64,000 nucleotides of DNA from Pocillopora verrucosa (taxonomy: Eukaryota > Cnidaria > Anthozoa > Scleractinia > Pocilloporidae). Positions 38,003 to 50,100 of the stretch are shown one piece after another. Location of the stretch: the NCBI RefSeq assembly GCF_036669915.1, contig NC_089312.1, positions 10,050,938 through 10,114,937 on the forward strand, in the 5' to 3' direction. The notes under the pieces are model-generated. The model made no database searches. It was not told the DNA's origin and saw nothing but the letters and a program-made list of their open reading frames with translations. A program made the translations under genes and the position numbers. Every line of letters starts with the position of its first letter. The first letter of the stretch is position 1.

Positions 38003-38220
38003 AAGAGGGGGGGGGGAGGGGGTGAGAGAATTTTGGTAATGTCTCGATAAAATTTATCGATCCCCCCATAAGGCTCTGTAATATTCTTATGACTCCCCCC
38101 CCCCTAGACAGCAGTTAGTTGGCAGTCAATTTTCACTTCAAACCCTGTTGGCGACGACTGATCCTCTCTCCATTCCCCCACAAAACCATGCAACCCCCCC
38201 CCCCCCCCTCAACATCATTC
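38003..38220 (+). repeat. G/C-tract repeat, copy 2
   Basis: Begins with a G run, continues with GATCCCCCCATAAG, a C11-12 run, a CAGTTAGTTGGCAGTCAAT block and GACGACTGATCCTCT, and ends in a long C run. 59355-59580 has the same blocks in order. Confidence 0.65.
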
Positions 38221-38659
38221 ACCTCTTCCCTGGGGAAAAAGTTTTGACTAGTCCTTTGCAACCCAATTTTACTGGTGATATTGTGCTTGGCCGATGCTTT
38301 GGCGAAGAGGCCTAGTCAACGAAGTTGTGAAAGGCTTCACTTTCAATTGCTAGACCGTGAGGCTGATACAAAATGTTATCATCTATCTGCACCAACGACC
38401 CGTTAATCGAGTACAAATATCCTGCGATATTGTACGGTTATTTCGACAGTTGGTTATTTTGTACTGTAAAAAAAAGCACTTGAGCGAGCTGCTTCGAAGG
38501 AATGCTTATAAAAGAAAGCAGTTGGATGATAATTAACGCATTAAACGTTGTAATGTGCAGTACCGCCAAGCATGCTCGTCAACAACGAGTACAACACAAC
38601 TTGTACAAAAAACTTAGTGACTCTACACATTAAAACGTTTCAAAGATATATCGAATGGC

Positions 38660-38856
38660 GTCTCTCCAATGACGACTGCAAGGGGAACTAAAATGATAAA
38701 TGAAATCTGCGCACCGCAAAATTCTGCGAGACATTATTCGTTGACTGCCCTAAATAGCCTCCCGCCGAGAGGTACGTAAACGTTATATCAAAAGGCGTCT
38801 CTCCGATGATGACTACTGGGAGAACTAAATGATAAACGAAATCTACGTACTACGAA
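38660..38856. repeat. Tandem duplication, unit about 137 bp
   Basis: GGCGTCTCTCC(A/G)ATGA followed by AACTAAA(A)TGATAAA(T/C)GAAATCT occurs at 38660 and again at 38797. Unidentified. Confidence 0.6.
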
Positions 38857-39926
38857 ATTCCTGCCTAGAACAGCTAAAAGGTACATACTATGTTAGGTTT
38901 TTCTACCAAAGTGAGTACTGGGGTCTACCATGCCCCAAAGGACCCTAAGGACGCTAAACACTCCAGAGGGGACTTTTTAACCTATTTAAATGATTGGCAC
39001 CTTTCAACAAGTGGGCAGCACGATGATGGATTCTGGATCCTAGACAACTGGCAGACAGACGTAATTATTCTTCATCATCGGCTGAAGACAAAGGTCAATT
39101 TGTTGTTATTTCAGCCTCACTTAAAAAAATAAATTGTAAACAAACTGGATGTGGAATATCAAAGGGACAAGAACAGATGTGCTGTAACTTGTACAAAGTT
39201 CTTATTTGCGAAATACAGGTCGTATTGCATGTCACAAGAGGGAAAGAAATATTCAAGTGTGGTCTCCTTTACACAGGGTAGTCAACGAGTCACGTCATTT
39301 CTCAGTTTTTCGTGTTTTTTCCCCTTCACTCTTAACTCCATTTATATCACTATTTGCTTAGCCAATGCTACGTCTAACTATTTAGGTTTATGCCTCTTGA
39401 AAACTCACGTAGAAACGTTGGCAGTCCTCGTTCTCAATTCAACTAAATTTTCTCCGCTTCAGAACTATTTTTGATTTCTTTTTGGTGTTTAGTGAATTTG
39501 GTGCTTTTTTATTTATTTAAGCGCTTTCTCCTCTGAAACATTCAACTCGTTAGAATAATAATCAAGTGCCGTCTCTTTTCAGTATCAAAACAGATAGTCA
39601 TAGTTTTCTCAATTAACGTTCACTATGAAGCAAGGATAGAGCATATTTTATATTGAAGGACGGCCGAGCCTATTTTCAACTGGCGGGGCTTGAGAATGAG
39701 CGTAGGGGCGCCCCTCCCCCTGAAAATTCTATTCTTGATACGTAAAATTGTGGACATGCGCCTTCATACTAAAACAAACGGAAATGTCGTCCTGGAAAAG
39801 CCATCCCTTAGGTTTTCGGGAGTTGACGAGGCAAAAACGACTAAAAATATCTTTACGAGGCTCGTTTGGAAGATTTCCCCACCCTCTCTAGTCATTAAAA
39901 ATTAGCGGAAATCTAAACATTTGTTT

Positions 39927-42900
39927 TTATCTTACAACCGTCCGAGACCTATTTGGCCGCAAACCCTCCGTTCTTTGACCTTTCCTTCTCTTGGAAGCAG
40001 AGATTCTCTCGAGTGGAATTAATTCAAGCTTTCTATCAAAGTCGTGATCATGGTGATCTGTTGGTCTGCTAGAAGTAAACAATGGCGCGCCATCAAAATT
40101 GTCATACTCTGTTTTTGATCTAACAACAATTGACGACTCGGTTAGCATGGGTGCAGGAGTTGGACGTAAGGACTGCGTTGCTCGAATTTCTTCAGCAGTC
40201 TTCCTCTCCTCGGAGGAAAGAGGTCCGTACATGGTCCCAATGTCAGGAATCCCTTTCTCGGTGAGCCATCGCTGATACGCTAACTGACTCTCGTGTTTAC
40301 CCTCTGCAAGGCGGATAAGGCTCAGTCTTTGCAATTCTTCCTCGATCTGTTTGGCTTTTTGTTCCCTTTCAAGTTTTTCTTTCAAATACTGTTGTTTGTC
40401 CAAATACCACTGTTGATTGGCTAAAATGCGTGCACATTCCCTCTGGCCCCATACACGCGCTAAAGACATAGGAGTATGACCGTTTCCGTCGACAGCGTTG
40501 ATCGTCGCACCAGATTTGATCAACTCCTGCAGGCATTTAACATGGCCTTCACTTGCTGCCTGATGCACTGGAGTGATTCCAGCCTTGGTTGGCCTAAAAT
40601 AGGAAAAACACATATTATCATTCACTACATCCATACTAACTGCCAGTTAAGCGGACACCTGCAAATGAAGTTAATCTCATTTCCACAAATTTACTGCTAC
40701 GTGTCTTCTTTAAGGTATCAAATACGAGATGCTATTTAAATTTGGCAAAAACAAAAAAATTATCATACGAGCCGCGGGTGAATGTACTTCTGATATTCTA
40801 CCCACATTTCGGCGTTTTCTGTGGTCTGTAACTGAACATAAATACCCACGGCAAATGAGAACTGCTTCTTTCGTAGAATGAACAGTAAAGCAAAGTGAAG
40901 AAAAGGAATTCTAAACGCTTGCCTCGTAGGTCTCATCTGTTTGGGTATAATTCGAGTCATGAAGAACTCAGTTGAGGAAATTGAGGAAAGGAAGGAAAAG
41001 GGAGGGGGACTGGGTTGGAGGTTGGATCTGGTAAGGTGATACCCAAACACAAGAGTCTGCTTTCAGGTTTAACAGATGGTGGAAAAAGGTCCCATATGCA
41101 GCAGTAGACTGCAGGTAAGCTGATTCATTGAAATCCCTGGTTTAACACTTAATTACATCCATTTTGGAATCACTTTTGATCCCCGCAATCTGATAGCCTC
41201 TCACCTGTGCAATTTACACTCAAATTGCACCCATTTATGCTCTAAGTCACATCTTTTCCCAGGCCAATGAGACAGCTTTGCTAAAACACAACAATCAGTC
41301 AAATTTCAAGGCTTCAGTTTACAGAAATCAATCAAATTGCAGGAAAATGAGACAACTTTTGCAACTTTTTTCAAACAAGATCAATACAATGGATCAATGA
41401 AATATTAAGTGATCAGACAAAAAAAACTCATTGAGCCAATGAATTTGTGATTTCAAAACAGATGTAATAAAGAGGTACTCAGTAACTGAACTTTGTGTTG
41501 TGTAGTTTTGGTCTGAAATCATATTTGGAACTAAACTTTCCATTATGCACTCTCTTGATTTTGAAATCGCATATGATTTCAGACCAAACTGCACTCCATT
41601 CAGTTCGATTACAATTAAAAAACACTCATCCTACACTAACCTTGATGGATCTGCACCTTTCCCCAAAAGATATTGTACACATCTCAATCCTCTTTTCTTG
41701 GTAGACTTGTTAATTGCTAAATGAAGGGGTGTCCATCCGGACGCACTTTGAAAATTAACATCTACTTTATATCTTTCTATCATTACTTTAAGGCATTCAA
41801 GCTGTCCGTTCTGTGCAGCAAGGTGAATAGGAGCAAGACCCTAAAAGAATTTAAGGTAACATTAATATATTTTCACTTTGTTAGAGTTAAATTATTTTAC
41901 TTTGTTAGAGTTTGCTGGTTTCAAGCACTGGGGGTTCCAGGCATTCATGTAGCCTGCATCAAAATACATCCATATACATGTAAGAAGCCATCAGTTTTGA
42001 GGAAGTTTTAGGCTAGTGGTTAAACTAGGAGGTATTAAAGGGGAATGCACTTTTTCCTCTTGTCACAAGCATGAAGAATTCTTGTGAGGAATCAACATTA
42101 GATCTCTGGATTTCAAGTAACCAAAGAGACTCTATGGTGAACTACAGTAGGCCATTATGAGGTTTATAATTGTGACACACACTTTTCCCTTGGTTATGAA
42201 ATAAAACATTGGAAACAGGAAACAACGATAAGGAAACACTGTAAGCTTGAATGTTATCAGGATAGCTCAATTATAGGGATGAAAACAAAATATTTTGCTT
42301 TCCAGATTAGTTACTGAGAAGCAACTGGTTTGGAAGCAAAATTTGTCTTCAGGTGGGAAAATTAAATGTTTTGATCCAAGACAACAACATTTTTGCCTGT
42401 TTTCGAGCAGCAAAATTTATTTCCACAAAATCTGTTTCTTGCACTGTTAAGCTAAAAAAGACATTGTTCTCTGCAAAGGTGTTTTCACAACAATATTATT
42501 TTAGCAGGGCTTTTATGAGACAGAGCTGCCTTCATGTTCACCAGAGAACGCTCAATACTCAATAACTCAACGCAATAAAAGCGGAGTGTTTGAGACCGGT
42601 TGTTGAATGAACTTCCAGTGGCTTAGGCTTATCGTAATTTGTGGATCCATTTGCGACAAATTTGCTTTGATACTAAAAGAAATACATGTACATCGGTAAA
42701 TGTTAGAGTTTTCATCGAGGTCTCATGGCGTGAAAGGGGTACAATCGGATTTCTAATCTCCCTGGATGAAAGTATAAAATTCAACTAAGGTTGTTCTGAG
42801 TCCCAATCAAAATTTCATTTGGTTTTATTTCAGCTTTCCCAATCAATTTAGGAGTACCACCTGATTAAACCGATGAAGAATGCTACATTTAAAGTAAATC

Positions 42901-43527
42901 CGATTTCTAATACTCAAAGGAGGGAATACCATCTAAACCGTTAATTTTGAGGACGTGAACGTCAAACAAACAAAATGGCTGCTCCTTGCGGTAAACCCAC
43001 CTTAATATTTCTAAAGTAATTCACAAGTACAGAAATAATGCGGCTGTGGAACAGAAGTCGGACTTCTATTGAAATGTTCGCAAAAAGTAAATGGAAACAC
43101 GCTTCGTCCCGTTACACGAGACAGCGAAACAATTCGCACGTCTGTCACGTTTGCTTCGTAATAATTACCGCAACTTTTTGTCGAAGTATTACAGCATTTG
43201 ACCTGCGCCTCTTTCGCTGCTAACTGTTCACACTCTAATTATCTGGCGTGAATAGAACTAAACAATCGAACATTGGTTTACAAGTTATTTAAAGAGATGG
43301 AAGAATTCGAGAATATCACTTACGTGTTCGATGGAAACAGAATATGCTTTACGCGTATCATAGAGGCTTTGTTGAAGCCATGTTACATCACCGATCGCTG
43401 AAGCCATAAGCACGTCATCATCTATGTTCTTTTGGATTCTTAAAGATTGTCTACGCCTCCTCCTTATGACTGTATCACTTGGCTTATATTTCATTTCAGT
43501 CATGTTGTACCCGCGGTGGACCGCCAT
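39927..43527 (-). CDS. ANKRD53: Ankyrin repeat domain-containing protein 53-like
   Basis: Three exons (43527-43324, 41840-41641, 40593-39927) give 356 aa. The protein has a basic N-terminus (IRRRRRQSLRIQ), about three ankyrin repeats (aa 69-170: GLAPIHLAAQNGQLECL, GWTPLHLAI, AGITPVHQAASEGHVKCLQE, GHTPMSLARVWGQRECARIL) and a long charged C-terminal region beginning with a helical QWYLDKQQYLKEKLEREQ segment. Phases 0 and 2 match. This architecture, with a short ankyrin block followed by a coiled, basic tail, fits ANKRD53, which in mammals is reported to act on spindle microtubules; that role is family knowledge and untested here. The assignment is from recall, not a search; another small ankyrin protein is possible. 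Confidence 0.8.
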
Positions 43528-44304
43528 TTTGAAGAACGGAAATTTCGTTGCTAAGCGTTGCTAACGTCAACTTTTGGAAATACGGGACTGGACTTGTCTT
43601 TCGTGAAACTCGGACAGAGAGACTACTCGTGAACGAGGTAAAGTAATTAATTCAATTCTTTACCATTCTTTATCTTCCAAAGACTTTTCCTTAATTCACG
43701 ATTCTTATTCGCCTCCTCGTGAACTTTATTGTTGGAAAAATATATTGACAAGAGTTCTTTTCTTGATCATGAGGTACAATTCCTGTGGTGACTTACTAAC
43801 GGCAACAGAGTTATTAATGTGCTTGCAGTATCAACCGAAATAACATGTATGTAAAAGACAAATGATATTACTATCATCAATAAATTAATCATCATCAAGC
43901 ATTATACATGATACCAAACAGTCCAAGCTGTTTTACCATTGTTTGGTGAGCAGGAACCACTTTTCATGGCTAATATACTTGTTGTTTATTGTCAATTTGA
44001 AAGGCTTACTGAAATTGAATAGATGATCTAATGGCAAGGGGAAAGCAAGATCCATACTGCTGGCACACTGTAGAAGACAGAACTTAATATTCATCTAGGA
44101 AGTTGTTAACAACTAGTAATACTATTTACTGAACTATTTCAGCACAGCATAAAGATGTAAAACCAACAATCAAATGAAGCATAAATACTCAGTGATTTAT
44201 ATACTACATATAAATTTTCCTCTTTACTGAGGCTATGCCCCCTCAAAAAAAATAACTTTATGTGAACTCCGGTTGAAGAAACAAACATGAAAGAACTATC
44301 ATAA

Positions 44305-44470
44305 CGACCAGCTCCCAGTTGGCTTGTTGGCTCAGTTGTTAGAGTGCTGCACCTTTACTGTGGAGGTCATGGCTTCAAATCATGTACCGGCTTGAATTTT
44401 TTTCAGGTCTTATTTTTACCAGTAGCTAGGTAGCATTCATAATTGTGAGGATTGCTTTCACAAATGTTTT
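44305..44470 (+). mobile_element. Older copy of the tRNA-derived SINE
   Basis: Starts GACCAGCTCCCAGTTGGCTT as at 16575 and continues through a tRNA-like head into a TTTTTTTCAGGTC body, with many substitutions. Intergenic between ANKRD53-like and NDUFAF2. Confidence 0.7.
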
Positions 44471-45590
44471 TTTGGTCTTTTCATGAGCATGGGACTGGAC
44501 AAACAGAAAACTGAGTCCCATGAGGAACTTCAGATTCTGTGCTGCAATGCTCTGCGGCTGAGCCACAAAGACTCTATGGTGACCAAGGCCCATTGCGAAG
44601 TTCATATAGGACATGCATCCTGCATACTGCTGGAATCAGCAATGTCGATAGCATCATGTTTTGTAAATAATTAATAATAAGAGAGATGGTAATTTTTTAG
44701 CTCAGTAAAAAAAAAGAGAAAGAAGTTTTTTTGTCTTTTCACAGGCATGGGACAAAGAAAAAATTCTGAATACTCACAAGGAATCAAGCCTCAGACCTTC
44801 GGATTTCACACTCAGTTGCTCTGCATACTAGGCATGATTTATCAAAAAGGTACTTTTTAAACACCAAACCTCAAAAAAAAAATATGCCCTTGCAGGTGAA
44901 AGGATCAGAATTAGAGTCTCAGTCTTATTTTATTCACTAAAAAACATCATTCTCTACTTTTCTTAATTTTTTTTCTTATTTTGGCATGGCTCAGGAATAA
45001 AAAAATCCCTAGAGAACACTGATAATTCCTCAATGGATTCATAAGACAAAAGAGGACTGGGGAAGTATTTCTGTGACATCCAAAGGGACTCGAAGGCATT
45101 TTTTCAGATCCATCAGATACATGTTGACTACAGGTGTCTCTCAGGCAGAGGGATTGTTGTCTGTTGGTCAAGAATTCACACCCTTTATCCTACTACTGGC
45201 TAGATTTGACTCTGGTTACCAACTACTGATCAAGTGCAACCTTTAAGCTGTACTCTGTGAATAGCCAATAAGAAAGCCTCTTAACAGAGAGGATTTTGAA
45301 ACATCCCATATCTGTTTTAAAAGGCTGTTTACATAATTTACTTCCAACAATAAAATAAACAAAAAATTATTGTGCAATTAAAGAAATTAATAGTTATATT
45401 ATTTTATTTTTATAAGACAAATGTCACCAATGTCTTGAAGAAATCAAATCCAACCTTGTCTTCAAGGTCTCATTCAAATCTGCCCATTTTAGGCAAGAAA
45501 AACAGTCCCTTTCTTATTCCAGGATATAAAATAAGAGAGAGAGAGAGAGAGTGACCACACCTTGTAGTAGAAGGTTAGAAACTGATTGTC

Positions 45591-45803
45591 TTTAACCCTT
45601 TAACTCCCATGATCTGATTGTCAATTCTCCCCTATAGCTGCTACATATTTCCATGTAAATAAGTTATGAGAATTTGGTGTTAGATCAGGATAACAATTTC
45701 CACCTGATACACTTGAGTATTCTCATTACCTGTTTGCTGAATAGTGCATGGATACTGTGGGGAGAAGTTACTTGTTAATAACTTCTGGGAGTTAAAGGAT
45801 TAA
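45591..45803. mobile_element. MITE family A copy
   Basis: About 213 bp with left end TTTAACCCTTTAACTCCCAT and right end TCTGGGAGTTAAAGGATTAA, the same inverted termini as the copy at 7221. Lies between ANKRD53-like and NDUFAF2. Confidence 0.7.
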
Positions 45804-46169
45804 CATGGGATCTTCTAAGAATAAATTTCCACAAGAATTCTTGTACCGCAAATAATTGGAGAGTCTGTTTGTTTCTTGTTTACAAGATGTTAAGCTGCAC
45901 AAGAACAGACATAGAAAGTATAAAGTAAAATATGATTTCAATAGCACAAGTTACATTGCAAAGGAAAGTGAACTTGATGACAGAAAGTCCTAGGTAAAAC
46001 AAATACTAGAGTCCTGATTTTTAGCCATGATAGGAGTTCCTCAACTCCATACCCAAGTGGATTTATGAAGGTTGGTTTAACATTAGAGAAAAATGTCAGA
46101 GGATCCTCAGAGGTTACCACTCACTAAGGGAAGCTAACGAATGACTTATTGCTGTTTCTGTATCACCAC

Positions 46170-46703
46170 TCACTTCACAGGAGATTTATCACCAGGAGGT
46201 ACCCAAGACTGCGGCTCAAACGTTTCTCCACCCTCCTTTCCACTAGAAGATTCATTTGGATCAGACTCAGGAATCCACTCCCCAGGTTGAAAAGTCGTCC
46301 CAGTGCTTATAGGTTGTGTTCTATTATCCAGACTCTCGTACAAGGGAGCTGAGGCGTGGCCAATTTGAGCTGCTGCCTGTGATGTTTCCTGCTCCAAAGC
46401 TTGCCGTTCTTTATCCTTCTCTTCCACTTGCTTTGCTCTTTCTTGGAGCGTTTTAACTCTCCTCTGTTCGGCTATGAGTTCTTCATGTGTCGGGGGACGT
46501 TCTCGTTTCCCTCGGATCCACGCCTCCCACTCAATGGGAATTAAACCAGGGGTGTATTCCATTGGATTCATTTTGGTGATCATCTCCCTCTTAGGCTTTT
46601 TTCCCTGCCGGATGGTTTCATAATATTCATTTCCATGGAGATCGGTTCCTACAAGTCGTCTTGTTCGTCCGAAGACATTTAGTAACGATCGTACCCACTG
46701 CAT
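46170..46703 (-). CDS. NDUFAF2: NADH dehydrogenase complex I assembly factor 2 (mimitin)
   Basis: Single-exon ORF of 177 aa, close to the usual family length of about 170. The N-terminus has the NDUFA12/NDUFAF2 signature: VGTDLHGNEYYE followed by a basic stretch and the IPIEWEAWIRGKRERPPTHEE motif. The middle is a charged helix (KTLQERAKQVEEKDKERQ) and the C-terminus repeats a tryptophan-containing motif (FQPGEWIPE, FEPQSWVPP), as in assembly factor 2 relatives. In the family it is a mitochondrial factor that transiently occupies the NDUFA12 position during complex I assembly. It starts at the ATG 46703 and lies head-to-head with the GCC2/GCC3 receptor, 436 bp apart. Confidence 0.93.
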   Translation of the reverse strand: MQWVRSLLNVFGRTRRLVGTDLHGNEYYETIRQGKKPKREMITKMNPMEYTPGLIPIEWEAWIRGKRERPPTHEELIAEQRRVKTLQERAKQVEEKDKERQALEQETSQAAAQIGHASAPLYESLDNRTQPISTGTTFQPGEWIPESDPNESSSGKEGGETFEPQSWVPPGDKSPVK

Positions 46704-47139
46704 TATATTGAACGTAATTTAGGTTTAAGTTAAACAGCTTGAAGAGAGAATATGATAAAGTTCCTGTTTTTTTTTTACAACTCTCGCTCTTTAAAACCTC
46801 CAGATTTTACATGGAGTTATATCAGTCAGACTACTCTTTCCGCGAGCGCGCGAAAAGTGATGTAAGAAAATTGGACAAGTCTGACCGCCATTTTGAACAA
46901 TATGAACATCAGAGAGAACCTGGTAACAATCAGATAGCGGACTCTCGTCACGTAATATGCGCAGGGTGTCTTTAGTCGAGAAATGCGTCATTCTAATGGG
47001 CTAAAGTTCTGTTTACATGTAGAAGACATTGTCACGAGTTGGCGGGTTGAATATTAATCACTTCATTACGAAATCGACGAAAAACCTAGTACATTCTAAT
47101 CTAAATATGACTCTGAGATGACCGCTAGAGTATTTGGAA
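46704..47139. promoter_or_regulatory. Divergent promoter region, NDUFAF2 / GCC2-GCC3 receptor
   Basis: 436 bp between opposite start codons. It must hold both promoters unless there are distant 5' UTR exons. A CCGCCATTTTG motif near 46890 resembles a YY1-type element; otherwise no clear core motif. Confidence 0.5.
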
Positions 47140-50100
47140 ATGGCAAGGTTTTACACTGTGATTAATTTCTCTGTATTGTTGACTTATTTCGCTGGTAAGT
47201 AAATGTTTTCATTTCTTTCACGTGACATAATTGGAGCGAGGCATTCAGAGGCTATCAGTTGGTGCTTTTATGCTGTAGCTTTACTGCTTATTTCAGTCAT
47301 GCTCGAAGTCTAGAGCTTTCTTATCTTACCTAGAAATTGTTCCCACGTACGCTTCAGTTAAATGAAAGCTCACTGTAATCAGTTCAAGTAAATTCCTGCA
47401 CAAGTGATTTCACAATGTATAAACTCACGGCAACTAATAAATGTTAACTGTTTTACTCTACCACGAATCTGGTTAGGTTACCCTCTTGATTAAGAGGTTA
47501 AAAAATATATGTGAACGTAATTGAAATTACTTAAACTTGCTTTGAAACATCATTAAAGCTCTCCAATGTTTTGCTCATAATTTTTAATATTAATAATAAT
47601 TAATATGGAGTTTCTGTGTTCCTAACTTCATCCTAACTTAACTACTAGTTTCCTTACAGGCAGAAAACCCTAAGGGTTTGAGGCTTTGTGAAATCAGTCA
47701 TTTAATATAGTTGTTGATCTCTAACATGTAAAGTAATCTGGAACGGTTGATCCATAAATAGCTTTAGTTATAGTGCCGTCACATTGTGGAATAGCCTTCC
47801 TTGCGAGGCTAGGTGTGTGGAATCCCTCAGGTTCTACAAATGAGAAATCAACAAAGCTCTTTAAGGCACAGCATTCATGGAAAGCAGTAATATAGTGTAA
47901 TTAATAATGTCATTAATATCAATCAATAGTTAATGGTTTTTAATTAATCCTATGTAAACAGCTGATGAATTGCCCATGATTGATTAAAATTTAAATGAAA
48001 TAAAATAGATAAATAAATAAATAAACCTCAGCATGATAACTATGAATTCTAGCCTTTGACCCTCAAAATCAGCCCTATTGATATTTAGTATATAAATAGA
48101 ATTCACTTACCTTCAGTTTTCTCTTTTCTCTAATGATTGAGTAGGTTATTGAAGGTGGCTGATTCTAATCCTTCCTATAGACTCTCTTCCAGACACAACA
48201 TAAAGTAATAAGGCATGCAGCTCAGGGTTGAGAGCCTTGAGAACTTCAGCAAATTTTGTCCTCTTCCCAACTTTACTTCCCTCCAGTCTTTGGGCATATG
48301 TAAGGTTGATTGATGTAAAAGATCCATGCTTAAAATCATTGTATTTACACATCTCTAACCACCGAAAAGCTTGGACTAGTTTTTGGCTTTGTTGGTGATT
48401 TTGGCGTTGACTTATGATTTGATGATAAGTCTTAAATTAACTTTTTTGGACATGCAAGGAATCCATATCTAAGCTCTTGTTTCATTCCTAAAAGACAACA
48501 TTGTTAATGAACCCTACTCCCACCAGCAAGCAATATAAAAGTCAAACAACTGTTCAAACCTAGTTCACTGTCAAGGTATAGTATTGCTCAGACATAAAAT
48601 AACCAAAAAACACATATAAAACACATTAATTTGTATGATAAATGAAAGTATGTGCATCTAAATTTTGCATGTGCATGCATAAGCCTGACTCATTTGCCTC
48701 ATTAGTATGTATGAGCTAGGCCTTTTGTTGTTCTATTGCTGGTGGTTAATTGTTTTAAAGAATAGGCTAATAGCTCTACCGGTAATTTAAAAATACTAAA
48801 TGGCTACCAATTACAAAGAGAATTGTTGATTTCAATTATGATTCAAACCAACCTTCCACAATATGCTGTTGCATACATGTACTAATGCATCTTCATAATC
48901 AGAATATAGAAGTGATGTATCAATTTACAACTTACAGTATCCTTTTATTGAAGTAGCTGTTTCTCACTTCATAAAAAAAAATCATCCATCCAAATGGCTT
49001 GGGAATGTGTTAAAAATAAATTTAGTCTTAGTATATGGTATATTAGCATCAACAAAGGTGCCTGTTTGTAAACAGTTGTCACATTCTAAAAAGGAAGGCA
49101 TACACAAGTGCTCATTTTATAGCGTGTACCATCAATAAACATGCTGTTCTGCATATGACAAAATGGGGACAGGAAAATCATGTTTTATGGTGGATATTTG
49201 TAGTCAGTTCCACAATGATAGGGAAGAGCTGATTTTGACAGCCTCCAAATGCATACATGGTGCATTTGTACTTTCCTTTGTATCTGTAGGAGGGTCAGTG
49301 AAGAGGAGTGTAATAAACCATCCTAAAAATAGTTGTGAATAACTGCAAGTAGTGAAAGAAAGGATAAATTAGCTGTATATGTATGTCTGTGGTTTTTGTG
49401 CAAGTGTGCTTGAATGATTTCATGTTGCTTTTTAATTCTTCAAAGCTTGAGGAACATGTTTATTGTTTAGGGATGGAGGAGGGTGTAAAACTGTTTGTAG
49501 AAGACAATTTGTGTGTACACTGGAAAGGAAAATGTTAATGGTCCTGCTCCAAAAAAAAAAAACTTTTCAAATTCTGAACCTAACTGTCACTGGAATTTGA
49601 ATTGAGTGACCCCAGTGTAAATGAAGTCTTAAACAAATCTCTTATTACTTTTTTGTTTTCAATTAAAGCTGACCTGTTATGGAATTTTGGATTTCTGGGA
49701 ATTCATGCCGCTGTTGGCAATGGTACAGAAGGTTCTTGTCAGGCCTGTCCAGTAGGAACAATTGGAAATACTAGTGAGTATTTTACATGACTGTGTTCTT
49801 TAATCAGGTTTTTGAATCAACTGAAGATCACATTTTGGGGAATTTTGATGATTAATTATTTCTATATGAACAATAGATACTGAAAATAGGTTTTTTTAGA
49901 AAATGAAAATGAACAATCAATCAGAAAGAATAATTTATATTCAGTGGTATTAAACCCAACTTTCCTATTATGCAGTACAGTGCTATTTCCAGTTTGTATT
50001 AAGCATTTTGCTGATAATTATAATAAATTATGATAATGAATTTATTTGCTTTCTTTGTATTCTGCACCTTTTGTTTGTAGGAGTTTTGAAATAGTCATCA

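Larger units (their letters stand above)
37523..39926. other. Intergenic region between kinase-less receptor and ANKRD53-like gene
   Basis: Contains the kinase-less receptor promoter side, a G/C-tract repeat (38003-38220) and a duplicated segment (38660-38721 with 38797-38856). Small ORFs such as 38890-39132 have no recognisable content. Confidence 0.6.
43528..46169. other. Intergenic region between ANKRD53-like and NDUFAF2
   Basis: Contains the ANKRD53-like promoter side, an old SINE (44305-44470) and a MITE family A copy (45591-45803), plus a short GA repeat near 45533-45552. No gene recognised. Confidence 0.6.
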
